From WTGU01 sp965200925 (GTDB taxonomy: Bacteria; Pseudomonadota; Alphaproteobacteria; UBA828): a stretch of DNA of 64,000 bases. Within the stretch, counting starts at the first letter, position 1; every line of letters begins with the position of its first letter. Below the pieces are notes generated by a model. That model had not been told where the DNA came from. It searched no databases and saw only the letters and a list, made by a program, of their open reading frames with translations. The stretch covers positions 1,426,001-1,490,000 of the forward strand of contig OZ241738.1 of the NCBI GenBank assembly GCA_965200925.1. The letters run 5' to 3'. The translations under genes were made by a program, and so were the position numbers. Shown one piece after another: positions 1-9,130 of this stretch.

Positions 1-27
1 CGATCGCATAGGGACGGTGCGGGGCTG

Positions 28-104
28 GCGCCCGTAGCTCAGTGGGATAGAGCACGAGCCTTCTAAGCTTGGGGTCGCAGGTTCGAATCCTGCCGGGCGC
101 ACCA
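28..104 (+). tRNA. tRNA-Arg (anticodon TCT)
   Basis: A cloverleaf can be drawn by eye. The 7-bp acceptor stem GCGCCCG/CGGGCGC is perfect, the D-arm has GTAGCTCAGTGGGATAGAGC, and the anticodon stem CGAGC/GCTTG (one G-T pair) encloses the 7-base loop CTTCTAA, giving anticodon TCT. The T-arm contains GGTTCGAATCC. The 3' ACCA is encoded in the DNA (discriminator A plus CCA). It decodes AGA and is a stand-alone gene upstream of hyuA. No integrase lies beside it and no duplicated 3' end was noticed, so it does not look like an occupied attachment site. Confidence 0.95.
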
Positions 105-205
105 CGGCCTATGCCGGAATCAGCGTCTGTCTCCGGTTGCCAGCGGGCCGGCGCGCCCGATAACATCGGCGCCGTTTCACCATCCATTCACGCGGGAGAA
201 CGGCG

Positions 206-2251
206 TTGACGGACTTCTTGGTAGGTATCGATGTCGGCGGCACCTTCACCGACTTCGTGACATACGACCCCGGAACGAAGGCGGTCGAGGTGTGGAAGAT
301 CCTCTCGACGCCACACGACCCGAACGAGGGCATCCTTGGCGGTCTCGAGCGCTTCGACGCGCCGTCGGACATCCGCAACATCAGGCTCGGCACGACGGTG
401 GCGACCAACGCGATCCTGGAACGCAAGGGCGCGAAGGTGGCCTATGTGACGACCGAGGGCTTTCGCGACATCCCGTTCATCCAGCGGGGCAACCGGCGCA
501 GTCATTACGACATCACCTGGATCAAGCCGAAGCCGCTGGTCAAGCGCCGCCACTGCTACGAGATCGGCGAGCGCATCATGTCCGACGGCGAGGTCCACAT
601 GCCGCTCGACGAGGACGGCGTCCGCGCCGTCGCGCGGGGGATCCGGGAGGAAGGCGACATCGAGGCGATCGCCGTCAACTTCCTCTTTTCCTACGTGACG
701 CCTGACCACGAGCGGCGGGCCAAGGAGATCCTCGAAGAGGAGCTGCCCGACATTCCGGTCTCCATCTCCTACGACGTGCTGCCAAAGTGGAAGGAATACG
801 AGCGCGCCTCCACCACCATCGCGGACGCCTACGTCAAGCCGGTGGTGAATCGCCAAGTCGCGAATCTGCGCCAGCGCTTCGCCGAGAACGGCATCACCGA
901 CCAGACGGTCGTGATCAAGTCGAACGGCGGTGAGATGACCCTGGAAGCGGCGCAGCGGACGCCGATCCAGATGACGGTCTCCGGCCCCACCGGCGGGGTG
1001 ATCGCGGGCAAGCACGTCGCCAAGCTGAACGGGATCGACCATCTCGTCACCCTCGACATGGGTGGAACCTCGACCGATACCTCGACCATCGTCGACGGGC
1101 AGGAGAACTTCACGACCGACTACGAGGTGGAATTCGGCGTGCCGATCCAGATCCCCATGATCGACATCCGCACCATCGGTGCGGGCGGCGGCTCGATCGC
1201 CTGGATCGACAAAGGCGGTATGCTGCGGGTCGGCCCGGAGAGCGCCGGTGCCAGCCCCGGCCCCGCCTGCTACGGGAGCGGCGGCACCCGCCCGGCGGTG
1301 ACCGACGCGAACCTCCTGCTCGGCCGGATCAATCCCGCGAACTTCCTCGGCGGCGAAATGGCCCTCGACGTGGATGCCGCCGGGAAGGCGGTCGCCAGCG
1401 TCGCCGAGCCCCTGGAGCGTACCGTCGAGGAGACGGCTCTCGCCATCGTGCAGATCGCTAACAACAACATGGTCGGCGCGCTCCGCTCGGTGTTGATCGA
1501 GCGCGGCCTCGACCCCCGCGATTTCGCGTTGTTGGCGTTCGGTGGGGCGGGCCCGCTCCACGCCGCCGACCTTATGAACGACGCCAGCATCCCCTCCGGC
1601 GTGATCCCCAACTATCCGGGGCAGTTCTCCGCCTTCGGCTTCATCCTCACGGACGCGCGGGTGGACGTGCAGCGCACGGTGCAGATGACCTCAAAACGCT
1701 TCGACCAGGAGCGCGCCTCCCAAGTGATGGCCATGCTCATCGACTCCGGGAGGGCCGATCTCGAGGCCCAGGGCTACACCCGGAACATCGAGATCTATCG
1801 CTCGCTCGAAATGCGCTATCTCGGCCAGAACTACGAGCTCGAGATCCCGGTCGCCTTCGAGTCCTTCACCGACGAAACGACGCCTAAGGTCTGGCAGGCC
1901 TTCCACGACATGCACTTGGCGCGTTTCGGCTTCAACATCCCGCGCGAGGTGATCGAGGTCATCACCGTCAAGGCGACCGTCGTCTCGCTCACCGAGAAGC
2001 CCGCGCTCGCGACCATCGGTAAGGCGCCGGGCGCCGCACCGGAGGCCGTGGCGACGCGCTCGGTCGTCTTCGACGACGGCCGCCACGACACGCCGATCTA
2101 CGACCGCGCCACGCTCCGCGACGGCCACGCCCTGACCGGCCCGGCGATCGTCGAGGAGCCGGTGTCGGTGACCGTGCTGCGACCCGGCCAATCCCTGAAA
2201 GTGGACAGGTACGGCAATCTCCTGATCGGCCGTATCGCCGAGGAGTCCTGA
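206..2251 (+). CDS. hyuA: Hydantoinase/oxoprolinase family protein, HyuA-type subunit
   Basis: This 681-residue protein matches the N-methylhydantoinase A / acetone carboxylase beta-subunit family, cytoplasmic ATP-dependent enzymes that open cyclic amides or activate small carbonyl compounds. The N-terminal phosphate-binding motif VGIDVGGTFTDF (residues 6-17) and the second actin-like motif LDMGGTSTDTS (near 283) are clear, and AFGGAGPLHA near 446 begins the C-terminal part. The start is TTG with GGGAGA about seven bases upstream; no ATG gives the conserved N-terminus. It ends two bases before hyuB, so the two are co-translated. Family assignment is firm. The substrate (hydantoin, 5-oxoproline or another cyclic imide) cannot be read from sequence. 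Confidence 0.9.
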   Translation: MTDFLVGIDVGGTFTDFVTYDPGTKAVEVWKILSTPHDPNEGILGGLERFDAPSDIRNIRLGTTVATNAILERKGAKVAYVTTEGFRDIPFIQRGNRRSHYDITWIKPKPLVKRRHCYEIGERIMSDGEVHMPLDEDGVRAVARGIREEGDIEAIAVNFLFSYVTPDHERRAKEILEEELPDIPVSISYDVLPKWKEYERASTTIADAYVKPVVNRQVANLRQRFAENGITDQTVVIKSNGGEMTLEAAQRTPIQMTVSGPTGGVIAGKHVAKLNGIDHLVTLDMGGTSTDTSTIVDGQENFTTDYEVEFGVPIQIPMIDIRTIGAGGGSIAWIDKGGMLRVGPESAGASPGPACYGSGGTRPAVTDANLLLGRINPANFLGGEMALDVDAAGKAVASVAEPLERTVEETALAIVQIANNNMVGALRSVLIERGLDPRDFALLAFGGAGPLHAADLMNDASIPSGVIPNYPGQFSAFGFILTDARVDVQRTVQMTSKRFDQERASQVMAMLIDSGRADLEAQGYTRNIEIYRSLEMRYLGQNYELEIPVAFESFTDETTPKVWQAFHDMHLARFGFNIPREVIEVITVKATVVSLTEKPALATIGKAPGAAPEAVATRSVVFDDGRHDTPIYDRATLRDGHALTGPAIVEEPVSVTVLRPGQSLKVDRYGNLLIGRIAEES

Positions 2252-2252
2252 C

Positions 2253-3971
2253 ATGAACCAGCGATCCGACGTCGACATGGTCACCATGTCAATCATCGAT
2301 TCCAGCATGACCGCGGTCTGCCGCGAGATGGGCATCGTTCTAATGAAGACGTCCTATTCGACGATCTTCAACGAGGCGCTGGACTTCACCTGCGCCCTCG
2401 CGAGCCCTGACGGCGAAATGATCGCCCAGGCCGAATACTGCCCGTCGATGATCGGCGGGGTGCCCCTCCTGGTGCGAAGCTGCGTCAAGGAGATCCCGCT
2501 CGATACCCTCGAGCCGGGGGACGTGATCTGCCACAACGACCCTTACCGCGGCGGCCTGCACTGCCCCGAGCACACGCTGATCAAGCCCGTCTTCGTCGAC
2601 GACGAGCTGATGGGCTTCGCCATGACCATCGGTCATCTCCAGGAGATCGGCGGAATGGTCCCGGGTGCCTTCGCTGGCGAGGCGACCGAAATCTTCCACG
2701 AGGGGATCCGGGTGCCACCGGTCAAGATCAAGAGCCGGGGCGAAGATGTCGAGGAAGTCTGGAAGCTGCTGCTCGCGAACGTCCGCACCCCCCGCTACAA
2801 CTACGGCGACCTGCGCGCCCTGATCGCCGGCGTCGACGTGGGCGACCGCGGCCTTTCGAACCTGATCCGCAAATACGGCAAGGAGCAGTTCCGCCGCAAT
2901 GTCGCAGATCTGATGGACTACTCCGAGAGCCGGATGCGCGCCGAGATCGGGGCGATTGAGGACGGGGTCTATCGCTTCCGGGATCAGGTCGAGGACGACG
3001 GCATCGAGAGCAAACCCTACGAGATCAACGTGGCCGTCCACGTCCAGGGCGACGAGGTCGTGGTCGACTATTCGGGAACCTCGCCTCAGGCGCGGGGGCC
3101 GATCAACGCAACGCTCGGGGTCTCCTACTCGGCCGCCTACAACGGCATCCTGCACGTGACCGATGAGACGGTCCCGAAGAATTCCGGCTGCTTCCGCCCG
3201 ATCCGCGTGGTATCGCCGCCAGGCACCATGCTCAACGTCGACTATCCGGGGCCCGAAGTCGGCGGCAACACCGAGACCCATTGCAAGATCGCGGGCGCGG
3301 TGATCGGCGCGCTGGCACCGGCGCTCCCCGACCGCACGATGGCAGCCGAAGGGGCGACGCATACCAACTTCGTGTTCGGCGGCACCGACCCGGAGACCGA
3401 CGAGCCGTTCGTGTGTTACGCCATCGAGCTGTCGGGCTGGGGCGGGCGCAGCTTCGCCGACGGAAACGACGCCACCGATTCGATCAACGGCAATTGCCGG
3501 GTGGTTCCGGTCGAGGTGTTCGAGACCCGCTTCCCGTGGCGCACCGAATCCTACCGGCTGGTCCCGGATTCCGGCGGTGCCGGGGAGAAGCGCGGCGGCC
3601 TCAGCACGCAGCGCACGATCAGGAGCTTGCGAACCGAGATCACCGGCAGCCAGATGTCCGACCGCCATCGCAACCGGCCATGGGGCCTCCACGGCGGCCA
3701 GCCAGGCGGCCTCGCCGGCACTTGGCACAAGGCGGCGAACACGACCTCCTGGCACATGATCGACGAGGCCTTCGGCAAGGCCAGCCCCAGCAAATGGAGC
3801 AACGTCCGCATCCGGCCTGGCGATTCGATCCGCTTCCAGACCCCGGGCGGCGGCGGCTGGGGCGACCCGCGCAAGCGCGCGCGTGCGCAGGTGCAGGAGG
3901 ACTTGGCCGAAGGTTACATCACCGCCGACGCCGCGCGCGAGGCCTACGGCCTCACCGGCGCGGGCGAATAA
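2253..3971 (+). CDS. hyuB: Hydantoinase B/oxoprolinase family protein, HyuB-type subunit
   Basis: The 572-residue partner of HyuA belongs to the hydantoinase B family (alpha subunit of acetone-carboxylase-like enzymes). Family landmarks are the N-terminal segment ending in MKTSYSTIFNEALDF, the HNDPYRGGLHCPEH stretch near residue 91, and the glycine-rich C-terminal PGGGGWGDP near residue 531. The ATG overlaps the end of the intergenic spacer, just after the hyuA stop, and the two genes form a two-gene operon. No third subunit (acetone-carboxylase gamma-like) follows, which favours a hydantoinase or oxoprolinase over an acetone carboxylase. The reaction is presumably ATP-dependent ring opening; the substrate is unknown. 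Confidence 0.9.
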   Translation: MNQRSDVDMVTMSIIDSSMTAVCREMGIVLMKTSYSTIFNEALDFTCALASPDGEMIAQAEYCPSMIGGVPLLVRSCVKEIPLDTLEPGDVICHNDPYRGGLHCPEHTLIKPVFVDDELMGFAMTIGHLQEIGGMVPGAFAGEATEIFHEGIRVPPVKIKSRGEDVEEVWKLLLANVRTPRYNYGDLRALIAGVDVGDRGLSNLIRKYGKEQFRRNVADLMDYSESRMRAEIGAIEDGVYRFRDQVEDDGIESKPYEINVAVHVQGDEVVVDYSGTSPQARGPINATLGVSYSAAYNGILHVTDETVPKNSGCFRPIRVVSPPGTMLNVDYPGPEVGGNTETHCKIAGAVIGALAPALPDRTMAAEGATHTNFVFGGTDPETDEPFVCYAIELSGWGGRSFADGNDATDSINGNCRVVPVEVFETRFPWRTESYRLVPDSGGAGEKRGGLSTQRTIRSLRTEITGSQMSDRHRNRPWGLHGGQPGGLAGTWHKAANTTSWHMIDEAFGKASPSKWSNVRIRPGDSIRFQTPGGGGWGDPRKRARAQVQEDLAEGYITADAAREAYGLTGAGE

Positions 3972-3975
3972 GCGG

Positions 3976-3999
3976 CGGGCGCCGGGGCGTCCGCGCCCG
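3976..3999. terminator. Hairpin between convergent genes hyuB and the D,D-carboxypeptidase
   Basis: An inverted repeat CGGGCGC...GCGCCCG (7-bp arms, 10-base loop) fills the 33-bp space between two convergent stop codons. There is no T-run on either strand, so termination by this hairpin alone is an inference. Its position suits a bidirectional terminator. Confidence 0.4.
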
Positions 4000-4004
4000 G
4001 GGAT

Positions 4005-5309
4005 TCACCAGGGTCCGTCCCCCTCCGCATCAGCGGGGAGGACGACGCACGGCAGCGCGGCGGAGCGGATCGCCGCGCAAGCGCGTTCGGCGGTGCGCCG
4101 GCCGAGCCCGACGAAACGGGCGCGGTAGAGAAGGCCGCGGCCCGCTTCCCGCCGGTGTGCGAGCGCCTTGGCGGCGCCCTCCGGGAGCTGCGCGCGCGCG
4201 GCGGCGCGACGGAGGGCGATCTCGGCCGCCGTCACCGACTCGTGGCTGCCTACCTGGATCGCCCAAGAGCGGTCGGCGGGGAGCGGAATTTCTTCCGCCG
4301 CCTCCTCCGGAGGTTTGACCGGCATGGGGACGGCGCCCGCCTCGGCCGCCACCGGGAGCCGCGCCGTCCTGACCGGGACTTGGCCGGGTCTGGCCACCGG
4401 CGTGGGCACGCGAGCACCCCCCCGGGCGAGCGGCCGTGGGATGTCGGCCAGATGGATGCTCCGGCGCTTGGTAATCCGCGCGAAGCCGATGTCGAGAAGC
4501 TTGACCATGTGGGCGTTTCGCGAGCGCCACGTCTTACCGCCGAACACCACGGCGACGATGCGCCGGCCGTCGCGCTTCGCCGACGCCACCAAGTTGAAGC
4601 CCGAGGCCCGTATGTAGCCGGTCTTCATTCCGTCGAGGCCGCGATAGGAGCTGAGCAACCGGTTGTGCGTGCGGTATGTCTTGCCCGAATAGCGAAAGCG
4701 CTTGTCGTCGAAATGGTTGTAGCGGTGCGGGAAGTCGTGGATCAGGGCACGGGCGAGGCGTGCCATGTCCCGCGCGGTGCTCTTCTGCGCCCGGTTGGGC
4801 AGGCCGGACGCATTGCGGAAGGTCGTCCGCGACATGCCGAGGGCGCGGGCCTTGCGGGTCATCAGCGCGCCGAATCGCTTCTCCGTCCCGCCCAGGGCTT
4901 CCGCGACCACCACGGCGACGTCGTTGGCGGACTTGACGACCAACGCGCCGATCGCGTCCTTCACGCGGATGGTCGAGCCGGCACGCAGACCGAGCCGCGA
5001 CGGCGGCTGGCGCGCCGCGCGTCGGGAGACCTTGAGCTTGCTGTCGAGGCCGAGTCGGCCTTCTTCGAGCGCCTCGAAGAGCAGGTAGAGGGTCATGAGC
5101 TTGGTCAGCGAGGCCGGGTATTTGCGCGCGTCGCCATTACGCGAGCGCAAAACCTCGCCGGTTTCGGCATCGACGACGATCGAGGCGTATCGCGCATGCG
5201 CCGGCTGGGTGGTGAATGTCTGGGCGCCAGCCAGAACGAAAAGGGAAAGAGCCAGTCCGAAAACGACCGGGCCCGGCAGAAAGCGTCGATTCTCTCGCTT
5301 CGTTCCCAC
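4005..5309 (-). CDS. D-alanyl-D-alanine carboxypeptidase (S11 family) with C-terminal SPOR domain
   Basis: This periplasmic penicillin-binding protein (434 residues) trims the terminal D-Ala from peptidoglycan stem peptides. An N-terminal signal/anchor runs over residues 11-39. The three active-site motifs are present: SLTK at 67-70 (catalytic Ser67), SAN at 127-129, and KTG at 229-231. After a Pro/Ala/Arg-rich linker the last ~80 residues resemble a SPOR domain (begins SWAIQVGSH), which in the family binds denuded septal glycan. The architecture is common in Alphaproteobacteria. The gene lies 181 bp beyond the phosphomannomutase gene on the same strand, so it may be a separate transcription unit. 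Confidence 0.93.
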   Translation of the reverse strand: MGTKRENRRFLPGPVVFGLALSLFVLAGAQTFTTQPAHARYASIVVDAETGEVLRSRNGDARKYPASLTKLMTLYLLFEALEEGRLGLDSKLKVSRRAARQPPSRLGLRAGSTIRVKDAIGALVVKSANDVAVVVAEALGGTEKRFGALMTRKARALGMSRTTFRNASGLPNRAQKSTARDMARLARALIHDFPHRYNHFDDKRFRYSGKTYRTHNRLLSSYRGLDGMKTGYIRASGFNLVASAKRDGRRIVAVVFGGKTWRSRNAHMVKLLDIGFARITKRRSIHLADIPRPLARGGARVPTPVARPGQVPVRTARLPVAAEAGAVPMPVKPPEEAAEEIPLPADRSWAIQVGSHESVTAAEIALRRAAARAQLPEGAAKALAHRREAGRGLLYRARFVGLGRRTAERACAAIRSAALPCVVLPADAEGDGPW

Positions 5310-5490
5310 GCTCGTCTCGATGATGCACCGAATCGGAAGATCAATCCTTATGGGTCGAAAAAGATTTTCCCGTCAAGCGAAACGACGGAACGGTCGAGGG
5401 GCGGTTTCTTCGAGGTGCACAGGCCTCGCCGCGCACGAAATGCGGGCCGGGGTGCCCGTGCACCGGAAACGAAAAAACTGGGGCGGGCGT

Positions 5491-6882
5491 TCAGAAATCG
5501 GGCGGGGTCACGCCGCTCGCGCGGAGCTCGCCCGCCAAGCGGCATTTCAACCGCGCGAGGGCGACTTCATCCTCCGCTTCGCAGCGCGCCACCAGCACCG
5601 GTTGGGTGTTCGACGCCCGCAGCAGCCACCAGCCGTCGTCGGTCTGGACTCGTACCCCGTCGACGTCGGCAAAGGATTCACCCGCGGCCTCGAGCCGGGC
5701 GCGGATTTCGTCGGCGACCGCGAACTTCCGCGCGTGCGGACAGTCGAAGCGCAGCTCGGGCGTGCTCACGCGGGACGGCAGCGTCGCCCGCAGGGCGGCG
5801 AGCGAACGCCCTTCTCCGGCGATTGAGCGGAGCAACCGGACGCCGGCGTAGAGCGCATCGTCGAATCCGTAATAGCGGTCGGCGAAGAAGATGTGGCCGC
5901 TCATCTCTCCGGCGAGCGGCGCCCCGCACTCGGCCATCTTGGCCTTGATCACCGAATGGCCGGTAGCCCACATCAGCGGCGCGCCGCCGAGCCGGGCGAT
6001 CTCGTCGAAGAGGATCTGACTCGCCTTGACGTCGCCGATGACAGTGGCGCCCGGCCGCTCGCGCAGCACCTCGCGGGCGAGCAGGGCCAGGACCTGGTCG
6101 CCCCACAGGATCTCGCCGTTTCCGTCCACGACGCCGATCCGGTCGCCGTCGCCGTCGAAGGCGATCCCGAGGTCGCAGCGCTCGGCGCGCACCGCATCGA
6201 TCAGCTGGATCAGGTTCTCCGGCACCGTCGGATCCGGGTGATGGGCGGGAAAGGTGCCGTCGATCTCGGCGTTCAGCAGAACATGCCGCCCCGGAAGGCC
6301 GTCCGTGAGTGCGCGGAGCACCGCGCCCGCAGCGCCGTTGCCGGCATCCCACGCCACGGCGAGATTGCCGTCACCGGCGTCGCGCAACAGGCGGGCTACG
6401 TAGTCGGAGGAGAGCGCCACCTCCGCTGCACCGCCAGCGCCCTCCGCGAACGCGCCGGTGGCGACGATCTCGGCCAGTTCCAGGATGTCGCCGCCATAGA
6501 AGGGCTGCCGGCCGAGCATCATCTTGACGCCGTTGTACGCTGGCGGATTGTGGGAACCTGTGACCATCATGCCGCCGTCGCCCTGGCGCTCGTGGACGGC
6601 AAAATAGAGCATCGGTGTCGGGCCGACCCCGATGCACAGTGCCTCCACTCCGCCGCCGCGCAGCCCCTCCACCAAGCGCGCCTCGAGGGCTTCCGAGCTC
6701 AGGCGGCCGTCGCGGCCCACGTAGATCGTCGGCGCCCGCCCGCCCGCCGCGTGCCGCCGCGCGACGGTGGCGAAGGCCCTGCCGATCGCCTCCATGTCGG
6801 CCCCGATGAGCGTCTCGCCGACGACCCCCCTGATGTCGTATTCGCCCAGAATCGACCGGTCGAGCGGGCGGGCGGCGCTCAT
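5491..6882 (-). CDS. Phosphomannomutase/phosphoglucomutase
   Basis: This 463-residue alpha-D-phosphohexomutase interconverts hexose 1- and 6-phosphates, supplying Man-1-P or Glc-1-P for nucleotide sugars. The phosphoserine loop TGSHNPP (Ser about 110 from the chosen start), the Mg-binding FDGDGDR, and the C-terminal phosphate-binding RASNTQP are all visible. The start is taken at the ATG whose first bases overlap the TGA of ugd (ATGA), 13 codons inside the longest reading frame; this 4-bp overlap matches the other junctions of the operon. It works downstream of galU and ugd in surface polysaccharide precursor supply. Whether mannose or glucose is preferred is not readable. Confidence 0.93.
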   Translation of the reverse strand: MSAARPLDRSILGEYDIRGVVGETLIGADMEAIGRAFATVARRHAAGGRAPTIYVGRDGRLSSEALEARLVEGLRGGGVEALCIGVGPTPMLYFAVHERQGDGGMMVTGSHNPPAYNGVKMMLGRQPFYGGDILELAEIVATGAFAEGAGGAAEVALSSDYVARLLRDAGDGNLAVAWDAGNGAAGAVLRALTDGLPGRHVLLNAEIDGTFPAHHPDPTVPENLIQLIDAVRAERCDLGIAFDGDGDRIGVVDGNGEILWGDQVLALLAREVLRERPGATVIGDVKASQILFDEIARLGGAPLMWATGHSVIKAKMAECGAPLAGEMSGHIFFADRYYGFDDALYAGVRLLRSIAGEGRSLAALRATLPSRVSTPELRFDCPHARKFAVADEIRARLEAAGESFADVDGVRVQTDDGWWLLRASNTQPVLVARCEAEDEVALARLKCRLAGELRASGVTPPDF

Positions 6883-8198
6883 GTTGGCACCGCCGTCGTC
6901 CGCCCAACGCTCACGTGGCAAAGGCCGGCTTCGACCAACTCGCGGGGTTCGTAGATATTGCGGAGGTCAATGACCAGGCGCGTCTTCAGAAGACGTCGGA
7001 CGCGCGCTAGGTCGAGCGCCCGGAACTCGTTCCATTCCGTGAGGATGACCAGGGCGTCGGCGCCTGCCATCGCCTCGTAGGCGTCGCGGCACCAGACGGT
7101 CTCGCCCAGCCGGTCGCGCGCCGCGTCCATGCCCGCCGGGTCGAATGCGCGGATCGCCGCTCCCCGTGCGAAGAGGCCGGAGAGAATGGCGAGGCTCGGG
7201 CTTTCCCGTACATCGTCGGTGTTCGGCTTGAAGGTCACGCCGAGTGCCGCGATGGTCTTGCCCGCGACCGTGCCGCCGCAGGCCCGCACGATCTTGTCGA
7301 CCATCCGGACTTGGCGCGCGGTATTGCTGCGCAGGACCGTCTCGACGATGCGGCTCGGCGCGCCGGCGCCCTCGGCGATGCGTGTGAAGGCCGCGGCATC
7401 CTTGGGAAAGCACGAACCGCCGAATCCTGGCCCCGCGTGCAGGAAGTGCCGTCCGATGCGGCCGTCCAGGCCCATCCCCTTGGCGATGTCCTGCACATCG
7501 GCGCCGACTTGCTCGCAGATGTCCGCGATCTCGTTGATGAAGCCGATCTTCGTCGCGAGGAAGCAATTGGAGGCGTATTTGGTGAGCTCCGCCGTCTCGA
7601 GGGTGGTGAACAGGACCGGTGTCTCGATGAGGAAGAGCGGCCTGTAGAGCGCCCGCATGACGGCCCGCGCGCGCGCCGATTCGACCCCGACGATGACCCG
7701 GTCGGGCCGCATGAAATCCTCGATCGCCGAGCCCTCCCGCAGGAACTCGGGGTTCGAGACGAGGTCGAAATCCGCCTCCGGGCGGCGTTCCCGGACGAGG
7801 CCGGCGACCTCGCGGCCGGTGCCGACGGGCACCGTCGATTTGGTCGCGATCACGGTGTAGCCGTCGAGCGCGTCTGCGACCTGGCGGGCAGCCGCGCGGA
7901 GGAAGGAAAGGTCGGCGTGGGCGTCGCCGCGCCGGCTCGGCGTGCCCACCGCCAGCATCGCCACGTCGGCGGTCGGCACGGCCTCGCCGATATCGGTGGT
8001 GAAGGAGAGCCGGCCGGCCTTGGCGTTGCTCGCGACCAGCGCCTCCAGGCCCGGTTCGTAGATCGGGATGTGTCCGGTACGGAGCGCCGCGATTCGCTCC
8101 GGCTCCGCGTCCACGCAGGTCACGGTAAAACCGAACTCGGAGAAGCAGGCGGCGGACACCAAGCCGACATAGCCCGCGCCTATCATCGCGACGCGCAT
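6879..8198 (-). CDS. ugd: UDP-glucose 6-dehydrogenase
   Basis: The 439-residue cytoplasmic enzyme oxidises UDP-glucose twice to UDP-glucuronate with NAD. The N-terminal Rossmann motif GAGYVGL (residues 7-13) and the catalytic cysteine in GGSCFPKD (around residue 263) are present. The length is typical of the Ugd/TuaD/RkpK family. It lies 42 bp after galU, whose product makes its substrate, and overlaps the phosphomannomutase start by 4 bp. The set indicates glucuronate-containing exopolysaccharide, capsule or LPS, although no polysaccharide polymerase or export genes occur in this window. Confidence 0.95.
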   Translation of the reverse strand: MRVAMIGAGYVGLVSAACFSEFGFTVTCVDAEPERIAALRTGHIPIYEPGLEALVASNAKAGRLSFTTDIGEAVPTADVAMLAVGTPSRRGDAHADLSFLRAAARQVADALDGYTVIATKSTVPVGTGREVAGLVRERRPEADFDLVSNPEFLREGSAIEDFMRPDRVIVGVESARARAVMRALYRPLFLIETPVLFTTLETAELTKYASNCFLATKIGFINEIADICEQVGADVQDIAKGMGLDGRIGRHFLHAGPGFGGSCFPKDAAAFTRIAEGAGAPSRIVETVLRSNTARQVRMVDKIVRACGGTVAGKTIAALGVTFKPNTDDVRESPSLAILSGLFARGAAIRAFDPAGMDAARDRLGETVWCRDAYEAMAGADALVILTEWNEFRALDLARVRRLLKTRLVIDLRNIYEPRELVEAGLCHVSVGRTTAVPT

Positions 8199-8240
8199 GG
8201 AGCGCTCCCTGGCGAACGGCCCCTTCGGGGAGGGGCCTGT

Positions 8241-9128
8241 CTATGACGCGGACACGCTGCGTTGCAAGAACGCGCGCAGGTCATCGCGCAATTCCGACCT
8301 TTCCATGGCATAGGCGATGGTGGCTTTCAGGAAGCCGATCTTGCTGCCGCAATCGAAGCGGCGGCCTGCGTGGAGGAGCCCGTGGAACCGGCCTTCCCGT
8401 GCCAGCGCCGCCATGGCGTCGGTGAGCTGGATCTCGCCGCCCGCTCCCGGCGCCTGACCCTCCAGCCGCTCGAAGATCGCGGGCTCCAGGACGTAGCGGC
8501 CGACGATGGCAAGGCGGGAGGGCGCCCGGTTGGGAGGCGGTTTCTCCACCATGTCCGCGATGGCGACACACTGCCCCCACCGCGCCGAGGCGGCGACGAT
8601 ACCGTAGCGGCCGGTCTCTTCCGCCGGGACCTCGGCCAGCGCGACCATGCCGCCTCCCGTCCGCCTGTGCGCCTCCACGAGCGCCACGAGACAAGGCGGG
8701 TCGGCGAGCAGCAGCTCGTCCGGCAGGAGCACCGCGAACGGCATGTCGCCGACCAGGGGTCGCGCGCAAAGGACCGCGTGGCCGAGGCCGAGCGGCTCCT
8801 GCTGACGGGTGAAGGACGCGGCACCGGGCGGCAGGCGCGCACCTTCCAGGAGTGCCGCCGCGGCCTCGTCGCCGCGCGAGGCCAGGAGGGCGGACAGCGC
8901 TTCGTGGCGGTCGAAATGGTCCTCGATTGCCGCCTTACCGTGGCCGGTGACGAAGATGAACCGCTCGATCCCCGCTGCCCGCGCTTCCTCGACAGCGTAC
9001 TGGATGAGGGGCTTGTCGACCACCGGGAGCATTTCCTTGGGAATCGCCTTGCTTGCGGGGAGAAACCGCGTGCCCACGCCCGCGACCGGAAACACCGCCG
9101 TTCGCACCGCTTCTGTGGTTCGCGCCAT
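8241..9128 (-). CDS. galU: UTP--glucose-1-phosphate uridylyltransferase
   Basis: The 295-residue enzyme makes UDP-glucose from UTP and glucose 1-phosphate. The N-terminal nucleotide-binding signature FPVAGVGTRFLPASKA and the lysine-containing IPKEMLPVVDKP are intact, as is the sugar-binding FDCGSKIGF near the C-terminus. The longest open frame extends another 115 codons upstream through Arg-rich nonsense inside the DnaJ gene. The ATG at 9128, two bases after the DnaJ-like stop, gives the normal GalU N-terminus. It feeds ugd directly downstream. Confidence 0.95.
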   Translation of the reverse strand: MARTTEAVRTAVFPVAGVGTRFLPASKAIPKEMLPVVDKPLIQYAVEEARAAGIERFIFVTGHGKAAIEDHFDRHEALSALLASRGDEAAAALLEGARLPPGAASFTRQQEPLGLGHAVLCARPLVGDMPFAVLLPDELLLADPPCLVALVEAHRRTGGGMVALAEVPAEETGRYGIVAASARWGQCVAIADMVEKPPPNRAPSRLAIVGRYVLEPAIFERLEGQAPGAGGEIQLTDAMAALAREGRFHGLLHAGRRFDCGSKIGFLKATIAYAMERSELRDDLRAFLQRSVSAS

Positions 9129-9130
9129 CG

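Noticed and set aside
28..104. Integration site at tRNA-Arg
   Set aside because: No integrase nearby and no repeat of the tRNA 3' end was seen within the window.
188..1561. Long minus-strand frame opposite hyuA
   Set aside because: It is an antisense shadow of a GC-rich gene. The product is Asp/Arg/His-rich with no recognisable motif, while the plus-strand hyuA has full family motifs.
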